Shown here piece by piece: positions 37,084-46,354 of a DNA stretch of 64,000 nucleotides (its first letter is position 1; each line of letters opens with the position of its first letter). The position numbers and the translations under genes were made by a program. The stretch comes from Faucicola tetraodonis (GTDB lineage Bacteria; Pseudomonadota; Gammaproteobacteria; Pseudomonadales; Moraxellaceae): assembly GCA_032017425.1 (NCBI GenBank), contig DALZPW010000011.1. One strand, written 5' to 3'. The notes under the pieces were generated by a model. The model worked only from the letters and a program-made list of their open reading frames with translations, did no database searches and was not told the origin of the DNA.

Positions 37084-37830
37084 ATGTTTGATATAGGTTT
37101 CTCCGAACTACTGTTATTTGGGGCGATTGCACTGATTGTGCTGGGCCCTGAAAAACTCCCCCAAGCGGCGCGTACTGCAGGTCAGTGGTATGCCAAATTC
37201 CGCCGTACGGTTGCAACATTGCAATCAGAAATTGAAGCTGAGCTTGACCTTGCCGAAACGCGCAAGCAAATGCAGCTTGAGCTGGAAAAAATCCGCCAAG
37301 CTGAAGTTGATATGAAGCGTGAGATGGAAGCCCTTCGCAGCAGTGTGAGCGAACTACAGCAACATGGCAAAGTGCCTTCGATGCAAGCTCACAATACCCA
37401 GTCGGCTGATACAACCCCTAATCTTGGTCATGATACTAACGCAGTTAGCCTACCTACTGAACAAACCAGTCATGAACCTCCCAGTCATGAACCAACCAAT
37501 CATTTAGCTGAACCAACAACAGATACCACCGCGCTGTTACCAGACAAGCCACTAAACCATTCACTAGACAAGCCATCTGACGAATCTTCTCTGGTAGAAA
37601 TCAAAGCAGATGATTATTTGCTGGGTCTAGAAGCTGATATCGAAGCCGATGCAGTGGCTAAAGACTTACATGAAGCCTTATTCGCTGCCACCGAGCCAAT
37701 GTATTATCGTTGGTTTTTGCTCAGTGATTATGACCGTGTCAGACGTCTTCCCAATCCACCGTTTTTACCCAATTATCAAGCCGATCCGCTACTGCACAAG
37801 TTGCCAAGTTTGGGTGGAGTTGCCCAGTGA
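37084..37830 (+). CDS. tatB: Twin-arginine translocase subunit TatB
   Basis: 248-residue receptor-complex subunit. MFDIGFSELLLFGAIALIVLG and GPEKLPQAARTAGQW are diagnostic of TatB, followed by a long amphipathic and coiled-coil helix. The C-terminal 150 residues are acidic and Pro/Thr-rich and longer than in E. coli TatB (about 171 residues), with a conserved-looking final segment MYYRWFLLSDYDRVRRLP. Its stop overlaps the tatC start by four bases. Confidence 0.93.
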   Translation: MFDIGFSELLLFGAIALIVLGPEKLPQAARTAGQWYAKFRRTVATLQSEIEAELDLAETRKQMQLELEKIRQAEVDMKREMEALRSSVSELQQHGKVPSMQAHNTQSADTTPNLGHDTNAVSLPTEQTSHEPPSHEPTNHLAEPTTDTTALLPDKPLNHSLDKPSDESSLVEIKADDYLLGLEADIEADAVAKDLHEALFAATEPMYYRWFLLSDYDRVRRLPNPPFLPNYQADPLLHKLPSLGGVAQ

Positions 37831-38648
37831 TTAAGCTTATCAAAACCAAAAAAACGCCTGAGCAATTAGCCATTGAACAAGCTAAGGATGATAAACCATC
37901 GCAAGACAACACTTTGGTAGATATGCCTATCACTGAGCATTTGATTGAACTGCGTCGTCATTTGATTCACGGTTTTGCGGCGGTTTTGGTGATTTTTTTG
38001 GCATTGGCAGGCTTTTCGCGGGAAATCTACGATATTTTTTCCGCCCCGTTAACGGCGTTGTTGCCAGTCAATTCTTCTATGATTGCAACCGATATCACCT
38101 CGTCATTTTTGGCACCGATTAAATTGACGCTGTATCTGGCTGTTATCTTGGCGATGCCGTATATTTTGTACCAGATTTGGTCATTTATCGCCCCAGGGCT
38201 GTATAAGCATGAAAAACGTATCGCCCTACCCGTGCTGTTGTCATCGGTGATTTTGTTTTATCTGGGGATTGCGTTTGCCTATTATGTCGTGCTCAAAAGC
38301 GTGCTGGCTTTTTTTATCAAATTCTCCCCCGACAACGTGCTACCGATGACCGATATCGAAAGCTATCTAAATTTTGTACTCAAGCTATTTTTGGTGTTTG
38401 GGGCAACCTTTGAGATTCCTGTGTTGACGCTGCTACTGGTGTTGGCTGGGGTGGTGACGGTGGATAGCTTGGCGCAAAAACGCCGTTACATCATCGTGGG
38501 TTGTTTTGCTATTGCGGCATTGGTGACACCGCCAGATGGCTTGTCGATGGTGATGCTGGCTATCCCGATGTGGTTATTGTTTGAACTCGGTCTGGTCATG
38601 GCGCGAGTACTGGTTAAAGAAAAAGCGTTATTACAGAACAACAGCTAA
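37827..38648 (+). CDS. tatC: Twin-arginine translocase subunit TatC
   Basis: Six-helix membrane protein of 273 residues that recognises twin-arginine signal peptides. MPITEHLIELRRHLIH and the periplasmic-loop and helix pattern (FIAPGLYKHEKR, TPPDGLSMVMLAIPMW) are typical. It starts at GTG 37827, coupled to tatB. A set of short direct repeats follows. Confidence 0.96.
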   Translation: MIKLIKTKKTPEQLAIEQAKDDKPSQDNTLVDMPITEHLIELRRHLIHGFAAVLVIFLALAGFSREIYDIFSAPLTALLPVNSSMIATDITSSFLAPIKLTLYLAVILAMPYILYQIWSFIAPGLYKHEKRIALPVLLSSVILFYLGIAFAYYVVLKSVLAFFIKFSPDNVLPMTDIESYLNFVLKLFLVFGATFEIPVLTLLLVLAGVVTVDSLAQKRRYIIVGCFAIAALVTPPDGLSMVMLAIPMWLLFELGLVMARVLVKEKALLQNNS

Positions 38649-38696
38649 TCTGGCTGGATAAAGCTAAAACCCAGTCAACCTCTCATTCATCCCCGC

Positions 38697-38754
38697 TTAG
38701 TAAATAAAGGCTAGTAAATAAAGGTTTAGTAAATACAGGTTTAGTAAATAAAGG
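38697..38754 (+). repeat. Four tandem 14-15 bp repeats
   Basis: TTAGTAAATAAAGG, CTAGTAAATAAAGG, TTTAGTAAATACAGG and TTTAGTAAATAAAGG run head to tail between tatC and the helicase gene. Confidence 0.85.
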
Positions 38755-38816
38755 AAACTGAGCAAAACTTGCCAAATTTTGCTAAAATAGCTCACTTTTC
38801 TGTTAGCAATGGCCTT

Positions 38817-40331
38817 ATGTCAAACCCCAGCGTTATCCCTACCCAATCCCCTGTCCACAGCCCGACCCAACGCCCAACAGGGGAGCAGCAGCAGGCTGTC
38901 GATATGGCACTCACACGCCAGTCGTTTAAGGTGGTAGCGTATGCCGGCGCTGGCAAAACCACCACGCTTAATCTGATTGGCAATCAGCTACGTGGTCGCG
39001 GGATTTATTTGGCATTTAACAAAGCGATTGCTTCAGAAGCCCAGCGTAAATTTCCCCACCATGTCGACTGTCGCACTTTTCACTCATTGGCATTTCGTCA
39101 TACTGCCCGCGATATCACCGCAAAGCTACAACTACCGCGTTTTTCTCCCAGTCGCCTCGCCTCAGATTTGGGGTTGACCCCTGTGCAAGTCAAACGCCAA
39201 ATTGAAGGCAAAAGCCAGTTTGTAACCTTAACGCCAGAGCGACAAGCGCGCTTTGTGTCCGATGCGGTGAGCACGTTTTGTAGTACCCATGCCAGTTACC
39301 CCGCGCCGCGCCATTTGCAGTTTCCTGACTGGTTGGTTGCCAGTGAAGCTGAGCAGCTGCGCGATACCTTATACCCGTATGTAGAGCGCCGCTGGCAACA
39401 GTCAATTGACCCGCGCCACCCTGCGGGGATTGGGCATGATATTTATCTCAAACTCTGGGCGCTATCTAAACCGGTGATTCCTGCGGATTTTATCTTATTT
39501 GATGAAGCGCAAGATGCCGACCCCTTGATGATGGGGATTTTGTCCAATCAGCCCAACCAAGTTATCTATGTGGGTGACGCGCATCAGCAAATTTATGAAT
39601 GGCGCGGCGCTGTCAATGCCATGAAGCGCCTGCCGCTACCCCAAACCTTGCTTACCCAATCGTTTCGGTTTGGCGAACAAATTGCCGATGTGGCGAATGG
39701 GTTTTTAAAAGCGCTACAAGAAGAGGTGCCCCTGCGCGGTAATCCTGCGATGGCGTCCACCTTAGGCAAAAGTATGGTGCATGGTCAAAAAGATGCCATT
39801 CTCTGCCGTACCAATGCCAGTGCGATGGTCAATCTGTTATCTGGGCTTAAAATGGGACATAAAGTTGCGCTACAAGCCGATACAGAGCGTTTGCTCAAAT
39901 TTAGTCAATCTGCCGAACGCCTAAAAAAAGGACAAGCGGCATATGGCGTGCCTGAGCTTGCCTACTTTAACAATTGGCGCGACGTGCAGGATTATAGCGA
40001 GACGAACGAAGGCAGCGATTTAAAAACTCTGGTCAAATTGGTCGATGAACATGGCACCGAAACGCTAAACCAAGCAATTAACAGCTTGACCACACTGGAT
40101 AAAGCCGACTATATCATCTCTACCGCACATAAAGCCAAAGGGTTGGAATGGTCACGGGTGCAAATTGACAATGATTTTTATTATGATGTGACTTCTCAGG
40201 CGGTAAAAATCTCCCCCGAAGAGTTGCGACTGCTGTATGTTGCCTGTACGCGCGCCAAGGTAAATTTGGATATTTTTAATATTCAAGATTTGATTCACGG
40301 ACTCAAAGATAAAAAGGTGATTTATGGCTAG
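38817..40331 (+). CDS. UvrD/FBH1-like superfamily 1 DNA helicase
   Basis: ATP-dependent helicase of 504 residues from ATG 38817 (an earlier TTG at 38769 is unlikely). It has a Q-motif (PTGEQQQAVDMAL), Walker A AYAGAGKTTT near residue 45, Walker B ILFDEAQDAD near 230, motif III (VGDAHQQIYEWRGA), motif IV (LTQSFRFG), motif V (TAHKAKGLEW) and motif VI (LLYVACTRAK). The compact size and motif spacing resemble FBH1/UvrD-like helicases that clear recombination intermediates. Its last codons overlap dusC by eight bases. Confidence 0.9.
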   Translation: MSNPSVIPTQSPVHSPTQRPTGEQQQAVDMALTRQSFKVVAYAGAGKTTTLNLIGNQLRGRGIYLAFNKAIASEAQRKFPHHVDCRTFHSLAFRHTARDITAKLQLPRFSPSRLASDLGLTPVQVKRQIEGKSQFVTLTPERQARFVSDAVSTFCSTHASYPAPRHLQFPDWLVASEAEQLRDTLYPYVERRWQQSIDPRHPAGIGHDIYLKLWALSKPVIPADFILFDEAQDADPLMMGILSNQPNQVIYVGDAHQQIYEWRGAVNAMKRLPLPQTLLTQSFRFGEQIADVANGFLKALQEEVPLRGNPAMASTLGKSMVHGQKDAILCRTNASAMVNLLSGLKMGHKVALQADTERLLKFSQSAERLKKGQAAYGVPELAYFNNWRDVQDYSETNEGSDLKTLVKLVDEHGTETLNQAINSLTTLDKADYIISTAHKAKGLEWSRVQIDNDFYYDVTSQAVKISPEELRLLYVACTRAKVNLDIFNIQDLIHGLKDKKVIYG

Positions 40332-41337
40332 TCACTTATCGCAGTTTAGCCCCGATTTTACCCAGCCGCAAATTGTCCTTGCGCCGATGGAAGGACTGAC
40401 CGACCCATTGATGCGGGATATTTTAACCAGTATCGGACATTACGACTGGACGGTGAGTGAGTTTATTCGCGTCACCCAGCACGTCCTACCCGCGCATGTG
40501 TTTTATAAATTCGTACCCGAACTTTTGCATGAGGATGGTTTAAAAGGCAAAACCATTCACGGCACGCCAGTACATGTACAGTTACTGGGCAGTGAGCCCG
40601 ACCTGATGGCAGGTAATGCCGTCAGGGCGGTCGAGCTTGGTGCGTTAGCCATTGATATTAACTTTGGTTGCCCTGCTAAAACTGTCAATAGTCACCGCGG
40701 TGGCTCGGTGTTGCTCACCGAACCTGAAACCTTGTATCAAATCATCCATGCAGTACGCCAAGCCGTGCCATCGGATACGCCTGTATCAGCAAAAATCCGA
40801 CTCGGCTATGAAGATACCTCTCTAACCCAAGAAATCGGCGATGCGGTGCAATCAGCCAATGCCAGTTGGCTGACTATCCACGCCCGTACCAAAACCCAAG
40901 GCTATAAACCCCCTGCCTATTGGGAGTTAATCGCACCCCTGACGCAGCGGCTGGGCTTACCGATTATTGCTAATGGCGAAATTTGGCAGACTGAACAAGC
41001 CATGCGTTGCCGCAAACAAGCAAACACCCCACATATCATGCTCGGACGTGGTGCAGTTACTCGTCCTGACTTAGTCAATCAAATCAAAGCGATGGATAAA
41101 AATGACACGGTAAAAAACATGGCTTGGCAAGCGCTACTTAAGCTACAAATTGCGTTTTTGCAAGGACATGCCCGTAGCGACAATATGCTGGTGGGACGTT
41201 ACAAACAGTGGCTGGGAATGTTGACCCAAGGCTATGAAGAAGCCAGCGAGCTTTGGCAAAACGTAAAAAGACAAAAACAGCTTGAGACCATTGTTGCGAT
41301 GTTGCAAGCACAATCCCAAGCTGGCGATTGCTCATAG
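40324..41337 (+). CDS. dusC: tRNA-dihydrouridine(16) synthase DusC
   Basis: FMN enzyme of 337 residues that reduces uridine 16 in the tRNA D-loop with NADPH. LAPMEGLTDPLMRDIL, the catalytic Cys in INFGCPAKTVN near residue 118, TIHARTK and ANGEIW are typical. VSEFIRVTQHVLP near the N-terminus matches DusC rather than DusA or DusB. Translation probably couples to the helicase because the reading frames overlap. Confidence 0.92.
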   Translation: MASHLSQFSPDFTQPQIVLAPMEGLTDPLMRDILTSIGHYDWTVSEFIRVTQHVLPAHVFYKFVPELLHEDGLKGKTIHGTPVHVQLLGSEPDLMAGNAVRAVELGALAIDINFGCPAKTVNSHRGGSVLLTEPETLYQIIHAVRQAVPSDTPVSAKIRLGYEDTSLTQEIGDAVQSANASWLTIHARTKTQGYKPPAYWELIAPLTQRLGLPIIANGEIWQTEQAMRCRKQANTPHIMLGRGAVTRPDLVNQIKAMDKNDTVKNMAWQALLKLQIAFLQGHARSDNMLVGRYKQWLGMLTQGYEEASELWQNVKRQKQLETIVAMLQAQSQAGDCS

Positions 41338-41341
41338 CAAA

Positions 41342-41764
41342 TTAGCTCAACCGTATCGCTAAATAAAATAACATCAGCGGACAGGCTAGGCTAAGCGACC
41401 AAATAATTGAGCGAAAAGTTGCCCAATTGGCAATATACGCCAACCCATAAATAATCCGTAATATCACATACAACCACGCCAACTGTGTCACCACTGACAG
41501 CGGTACAAAAAATAGCAACGCCACAATCACCGCTGCCAAGAATACCGGCAAGGTTTCATAGCTATTTTGCTGCGCGGCATTGGCACGCGCTGCTGCGCCC
41601 GTTTGTTTACCCAAAAACTCGCGCGGATTGGCATTGTCTTTGCTTTTAAATCCGCCAAAGACCTTTGCCAATATCGCAAACACCAAGGGCAATAAACTGG
41701 CAACCATCATTGCCAGCACCACGCTGCTATTGGTGGCAGGGACAGCACTTAGATAGGGAAACAT
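41342..41764 (-). CDS. MAPEG family membrane protein
   Basis: 140-residue protein with four hydrophobic segments. ARANAAQQNSYETLPVFLAAV is the MAPEG signature (the E-x-x-P-x-F region). The family includes glutathione-dependent membrane enzymes; bacterial members with this layout have no assigned substrate. It lies 11 bases downstream of the OsmC gene on the same strand. Confidence 0.88.
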   Translation of the reverse strand: MFPYLSAVPATNSSVVLAMMVASLLPLVFAILAKVFGGFKSKDNANPREFLGKQTGAAARANAAQQNSYETLPVFLAAVIVALLFFVPLSVVTQLAWLYVILRIIYGLAYIANWATFRSIIWSLSLACPLMLFYLAIRLS

Positions 41765-41775
41765 GCCGTTATTCC

Positions 41776-42222
41776 CTACCCTTTAACCGTTTTATCAGTC
41801 ATTTCATTAGAGGTATCATCAATGATTTCATAGTCATGGGTGATTTTGACACCGCCATTTTCTAGCATACGACTGGCTGAGCAGTATTTTTCTGCCGATA
41901 ACTCGATGGCTTTTTTAACCTGCGCTTCTTTGATAGCATTACCTTTGACTACAAAATGTAAATGAATATCAGTAAATACTGCAGGAATCGTGTCGGCACG
42001 CTTAGCCGATAACTGACACTCAACATCGCTCACCGCTTGACGGGCTTTTTGCAGGATACTGACCACATCATAACTGGCACAGCCGCCAAGACCCATCAAA
42101 ACCATTTCCATGGGTTTGGCACCCAATTTTTCGGTTGAATCCATGATGATTTTATTGCCGTTTTCGGTCACAGCTTCAAAATTAATGTCTTCGTTTTTTA
42201 ACCAATTTACCGTTGCTTTCAT
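41776..42222 (-). CDS. OsmC family peroxide-reductase-like protein
   Basis: 148-residue OsmC/Ohr-fold protein. Reactive cysteines are in LMGLGGCASYDV and EKYCSASRMLE, the two positions used for thiol-dependent reduction of organic peroxides. The sequence suits the YhfA-like OsmC branch rather than Ohr. A GGGGG ribosome site precedes the ATG. Probably co-transcribed with the MAPEG gene. Confidence 0.9.
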   Translation of the reverse strand: MKATVNWLKNEDINFEAVTENGNKIIMDSTEKLGAKPMEMVLMGLGGCASYDVVSILQKARQAVSDVECQLSAKRADTIPAVFTDIHLHFVVKGNAIKEAQVKKAIELSAEKYCSASRMLENGGVKITHDYEIIDDTSNEMTDKTVKG

Positions 42223-42566
42223 ACTGCCCCCAGATGCTTATAATTTTTAAAAAAATATTTTGTATAAAATCAAGCGATATTATGCGCTTTTTATGTCCGT
42301 GAAACAATTTATAGCAAATAAACATTACACTTTTGACATAAAAACTGGTTTAATAGTGGGTAATAAAGGCAGTGATTACATTGTCCATGTTTTTTAGCAA
42401 AAATAATAAAATAAGCGTCTGTTGGTAGAGATGGGTTTATTCCCGATGATTTGATTGACCAAAACTTTAATAATGGTCTGCAAGGATGTGTGTAAACCTT
42501 GTGACCCAAAAAACTTGATAATGTGATTGCCTGCCAATTTTAACCATTAAATTGAAGGTAATCGTC
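42223..42566. other. Intergenic region before rppH
   Basis: About 340 bases. Plus-strand frames hold short protein-like pieces with stops between them, such as GLFPDDLIDQNFNNGLQ, which might be a decayed gene. No family could be named, so it is only noted. Confidence 0.3.
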
Positions 42567-43085
42567 ATGATTGATGCAGACGGCTTTCGAGCCAACGTAG
42601 GTATCATCTTGGCAAATACACACGGACAAGTACTGTGGGCAAAACGCGTGGGTCACGATGCTTGGCAGTTTCCACAAGGCGGCATTGATTTTGGTGAAAC
42701 GCCGCTTGATGCAATGTATCGAGAATTGTGGGAAGAAGTCGGACTGTATCCTCAGCATGTCAAAGTGTTGTCACAAACCCAAAATTGGCTTCGTTATCGG
42801 TTGCCAAAACGTTTTGTACGACAAGGACAATATCCTTTGTGTATTGGACAAAAACAAAAATGGTTTTTGCTCCAGCTAGATGAGAACAATGTAGAACATA
42901 TCCGTTTTGATACGGCAAAACCTGAATTTGACCGATGGGAATGGGTCAGTTACTGGTATCCACTTAACCAAGTGGTGGCATTTAAACGTAATGTATATCG
43001 CCGCGCCTTGTTTGAGTTATCACCGCAGTTGCCACTCAAAAAAGAATTGTTACTACCCAAAAACGTAAAAATTCATTCCTATTAA
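42567..43085 (+). CDS. rppH: RNA pyrophosphohydrolase RppH
   Basis: Nudix enzyme of 172 residues that removes pyrophosphate from mRNA 5' ends and starts RNase E decay. It begins MIDADGFRANVGIIL. The Nudix box is GGIDFGETPLDAMYRELWEEVGL in outline (key residues G, E, REL and EE). ATG 42567 is chosen because GAAGG at 42554-42558 fits; a TTG at 42552 lies on it. A terminator with a TTCG loop follows. Confidence 0.94.
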   Translation: MIDADGFRANVGIILANTHGQVLWAKRVGHDAWQFPQGGIDFGETPLDAMYRELWEEVGLYPQHVKVLSQTQNWLRYRLPKRFVRQGQYPLCIGQKQKWFLLQLDENNVEHIRFDTAKPEFDRWEWVSYWYPLNQVVAFKRNVYRRALFELSPQLPLKKELLLPKNVKIHSY

Positions 43086-43103
43086 ACCTAAACAAATAAA
43101 TCC

Positions 43104-43132
43104 AAAAAAAGCTCACTTCGGTGAGCTTTTTT
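43104..43132 (+). terminator. Terminator after rppH
   Basis: Stem GCTCAC-TTCG-GTGAGC flanked by A-run and T-run; a stable UUCG tetraloop. Confidence 0.93.
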
Positions 43133-43180
43133 ACGGCGTATTGTTAGGGATTAGCCAGTATTGCCCCATTCCAGCCAATA

Positions 43181-43210
43181 AAAAACCCTTCGCAATCGCA
43201 AAGGGTTTTT
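43181..43210 (-). terminator. Terminator after rpmE2
   Basis: AAAAACCCTT and AAGGGTTTTT around a 10-base loop, just after the rpmE2 stop on the minus strand. Confidence 0.8.
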
Positions 43211-43228
43211 GATAATAAGCGATTAAAC

Positions 43229-43489
43229 TTATTTTTTGTTACGACCTGCAAATGCGCCGAAACGTTTGTTGAAGCTTGCCACACGACCTTCGTTTTGGGT
43301 TTTACGTTGTTCGCCGGTATAGAATGGGTGTGAGGCACTTGAAATATCGAGTGCGACGTATGGGTATTCTTTACCTTCGTATTCGCGAGTTACTTTTGAT
43401 TTGATAGTAGAGCGAGTTAAAAAGTAAACGTCAGCGTTGGTGTCGTGGAATAGAACTTCTTGATAAGCTGGATGGATATCTGCGCGCAT
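43229..43489 (-). CDS. rpmE2: Ribosomal protein L31 type B
   Basis: 86-residue type B L31. It begins MRADIHPAYQEVLFHDTNAD and includes SSASHPFYTG and VASFNKRFGAF. The zinc cysteines of type A L31 are missing, as expected for the paralogue used when zinc is scarce. ATG 43489 gives the usual N-terminus; an in-frame ATG at 43507 would add six residues. Confidence 0.93.
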   Translation of the reverse strand: MRADIHPAYQEVLFHDTNADVYFLTRSTIKSKVTREYEGKEYPYVALDISSASHPFYTGEQRKTQNEGRVASFNKRFGAFAGRNKK

Positions 43490-43658
43490 GGTTAGGTCTC
43501 TAGTCATTATCCTGCCCTTTGGTCTGCAGTTAGTATGCTTGGCGTGAATGTTTATTTTGTTAAAAATTCACCCAAACACCCAACCGATTAAAGCCAACAC
43601 AGGATGGATTGATAAAATTGGAAGCCGAATTTTAAAGGTTTTCTATTGTTTTTGCAAG

Positions 43659-45455
43659 TTATTTCCATTCAAGCCAATGGTCTAATTTTATCGTATCGCC
43701 TGCTATCAGCGTCCATGTTTGCGGTTGTTTAACATGCGCGTCACTCACAGGTGGCACTTCAAGCACCAGCAGCTCATCACGGCGAAAGACATGACACACG
43801 GCAGGGTCTTCACTAATTGTTTGGGTTTTAGCAGTGGCTTTGAGCCATTTTTCGCTCGCCTTTAACCCATCAATTGCCACGATGACATCATTAGCAGAAA
43901 TCCCTGCAGCGGCGGCTTGGCTATTTCGCACAACACGTTGCACTTTTAACCCAGTAGGCTCGCTCATATATTTCATGCCCCAAGTAATATCATCGTCTTT
44001 TTGTTCAATACTCACACCCTGTTCTGACAACAGTTCAAATAGCGGTAATTCTGTCGTGCCATCGATATAATTGGCTCTAAAATCTTGCCAAACCTCTTTG
44101 GGTAAGCATTCATTCATGACGTCATCTAGATTGGCGTCCGTCATACCAAAACGGCGATTATCTTGGGCTCTGGCTTTGTCATAAAAAACTTTTATCACAT
44201 CAAAAATACGTTTGCCATGGTTTATCAAAGTCAAGTCTAAACATAACGCCACCAGCGCGCCTTTGTTGTAGTAGCTAATCCCGGCATTGGCGGTGTTCTC
44301 GTCGCTACGATATAGTTTTATCCACGCATCAAAGCTTGACTCTGCCACGCTTTGCAAGGCGCGTCCGTGGGTTTGATAGTAGCGATTGATTTGTTCAGCA
44401 AGTAGCTTTAGATAGCTATGTTGCGAAATAACCCCGCTTTTTTGTAGCATAAAATCATCCACATAACTGGTAAAGCCTTCAAACACCCATAGCAAGGTGG
44501 TGTAAGTCTCTTGGTTAAAATTGGCGGTTAAAAAAACTTCGGGACGCACGGTTTTAACCCACCACGCATGAAAATATTCATGGCTACACAAGCCCAAAAA
44601 GCGTTGATAACTCTCGCTTGGCTCAGCTTGTTCAAAAAATGTGGGTAGGTCATCTCGTGGGGTAATCAAGCTGGTACTGGCAAGGTGCTCAAGTCCGCCA
44701 TAGTCGCTTGAAGTTGCCATGGTCATAAACAGATAATCATCAAACGGCGTATCACCCAGCCAATCGACATAGCTTTGACAAATTTTGCTAAGGTCAGTTT
44801 CTAGCCGTTCAAGGTCGCTGTGGTGTACGCCAGAAATCACAAATCGGTGGGGAATGGTGTTTTCACCACTTTCTACATCGAACCAAAATTCATCTTGCTC
44901 AGCGATTTCAAACGGGCTGTCGGTGAGTTGCTCATAATTGTCGGCAGTTAGCTGATAGATGGTTTGTTTGGCTTGTTGGTGCATTTTTTCGGGTAAAGCG
45001 GTGGCTAGGCTGACTTCCACGCCGTTTACCTCATAAAAGTCTTGCGGGCAAATGAGTTCGGCTTTAATCGCTTGGTTTTCTTGCCCTTGTACCGCTAATG
45101 CTAGGGAGGTGAAGTTGCCGTACAGGCGAGTTTCATCGACATACGCCCCACGCACCGATAAGTCATACGCATAGACTTCATAAGTGACACTAATGCGGTC
45201 GCCTTGTTTGGCGTGGATTTGCCAGTGGTTTTTATCCAGTTTTTTAAGCCGTTGATTGTTCTTGGCGTTGGGGTCATGAATGGTGGCAGTGACTGCCGTA
45301 ATGTGTTTGCTAAATTCTCGAATCATATAACTACCCGCAATCCAAGCAGGTAGCCAAATAACGGGGTTGTCGTGGTCTGCGGTAAAGGTCAATGTGACAT
45401 CGACAAGATGTTCACGAAATTTTTTAAAATCGAATTGGTAATGAATTTGGGACAT
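43659..45455 (-). CDS. M61 family metallopeptidase with PDZ domain
   Basis: 598-residue glycyl-aminopeptidase-like protein. An N-terminal beta-rich domain is followed by the peptidase domain with zinc motif HEYFH (SHEYFHAWW, near residue 292) and a later Glu in LLWVFEGFTSYVDD. A C-terminal PDZ domain (about residues 480-560) has AAAAGISANDVIVAIDG. No signal peptide is evident, so it is probably cytoplasmic. Family members cleave peptides with N-terminal Gly or Ala. It stands alone on the minus strand. Confidence 0.92.
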   Translation of the reverse strand: MSQIHYQFDFKKFREHLVDVTLTFTADHDNPVIWLPAWIAGSYMIREFSKHITAVTATIHDPNAKNNQRLKKLDKNHWQIHAKQGDRISVTYEVYAYDLSVRGAYVDETRLYGNFTSLALAVQGQENQAIKAELICPQDFYEVNGVEVSLATALPEKMHQQAKQTIYQLTADNYEQLTDSPFEIAEQDEFWFDVESGENTIPHRFVISGVHHSDLERLETDLSKICQSYVDWLGDTPFDDYLFMTMATSSDYGGLEHLASTSLITPRDDLPTFFEQAEPSESYQRFLGLCSHEYFHAWWVKTVRPEVFLTANFNQETYTTLLWVFEGFTSYVDDFMLQKSGVISQHSYLKLLAEQINRYYQTHGRALQSVAESSFDAWIKLYRSDENTANAGISYYNKGALVALCLDLTLINHGKRIFDVIKVFYDKARAQDNRRFGMTDANLDDVMNECLPKEVWQDFRANYIDGTTELPLFELLSEQGVSIEQKDDDITWGMKYMSEPTGLKVQRVVRNSQAAAAGISANDVIVAIDGLKASEKWLKATAKTQTISEDPAVCHVFRRDELLVLEVPPVSDAHVKQPQTWTLIAGDTIKLDHWLEWK

Positions 45456-45550
45456 TTTTTAGCTGCTTTTTTAGTGATTATATTTAAATATTGAAATAGG
45501 GTTATATTTTAGCAGATAGATTTTAAGAATTTGCAACTTTTACGGCTACC

Positions 45551-45584
45551 AAAAAGCTATCTCATAGCGAGATGGCTTTTTTTT
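45551..45584 (-). terminator. Terminator after the YgjP/PH gene pair
   Basis: Stem AAAAAGC-ATCTC paired with GAGAT-GGCTTTTT (one mismatch) and T-runs on both strands. It follows the minus-strand pair ending at 45626. Confidence 0.75.
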
Positions 45585-45625
45585 GGCTTTAATAATTAAA
45601 GCTTGAATCGTGACCGCTTGAATAA

Positions 45626-46342
45626 TTACAGCTCGCCAAATTTTAATTGCTGATGCCACAGTTGATAATCTGGCATGACTCGTGCCACTTGCGCCCAAAA
45701 CCGTGCCGAATGATTGGGCTCAATCAGATGACAAAGCTCATGCACCAACACATAATCCGCGCAGTCTGGCGGGAATTGCGCCAGCCAAACGGACAAGCGA
45801 ATGGTTTTGGCTTGGGTGCTACAACTGCCCCAGCGCGTTTTCATGGTGTAGGGCGTGATTCTGCTGGCGGATTTACCCACTTTGTCTTGCCAAAACGCTT
45901 GGCGGTTTTGGATAAATTGACCAAGCCAAGCTTTATAAAGACTCGTTAAGGTGCGTGGAATATCCGTTTTTGAAAAATCCGAGTTTTCAAAGTGGCGTTC
46001 AAATAAGGCTTGCACTGTCATTTTTTGCCCTTCAAAATAAATGTTGCTTTCAAGGGTCAAATTTGCCAAATCTTTAACATCATTGATATAGGCAGGTTTT
46101 TTGGCTTTAAGTTCTTTGAGTTTTCGTTGTTTTTGCTGACAGTCGATTGCCCATGCAAGGCGATGTTCAAGCGATTGCATCAGCAGGTGTTGTGGCATAC
46201 GCATGGGATAAGACACGCTGAGCAAGCTGGTAAACGGTGCTTCATCAATCGATTTGATACGAAAGTTGATATGTTTGACCCGTTTGCTTTCAATCGCAAG
46301 TTTGATACCTTGCTCAGCGTAGGCGGTGAGTACAGTTTGCAT
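45626..46342 (-). CDS. YgjP-like zinc metallopeptidase (DUF45)
   Basis: 238-residue protein with the M48-like motif HELCHLIEPNH near residue 195 and the family phrase TRWGSCSTQAKTIRLS. It is called SprT-like or YgjP-like; a true substrate is not established. ATG 46342 is preferred; a TTG at 46354 abuts the upstream gene stop. The two genes run together, with about 12 bases between. Confidence 0.88.
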   Translation of the reverse strand: MQTVLTAYAEQGIKLAIESKRVKHINFRIKSIDEAPFTSLLSVSYPMRMPQHLLMQSLEHRLAWAIDCQQKQRKLKELKAKKPAYINDVKDLANLTLESNIYFEGQKMTVQALFERHFENSDFSKTDIPRTLTSLYKAWLGQFIQNRQAFWQDKVGKSASRITPYTMKTRWGSCSTQAKTIRLSVWLAQFPPDCADYVLVHELCHLIEPNHSARFWAQVARVMPDYQLWHQQLKFGEL

Positions 46343-46354
46343 AAATTTTAGCAA

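Noticed and set aside
38697..38754. Repeats considered as a CRISPR array
   Set aside because: Units are 14-15 bp, head to tail with no spacers, and no cas genes are near.
42223..42566. Decayed gene before rppH
   Set aside because: A few protein-like pieces with stops, but no family could be recognised, so no pseudogene is claimed.
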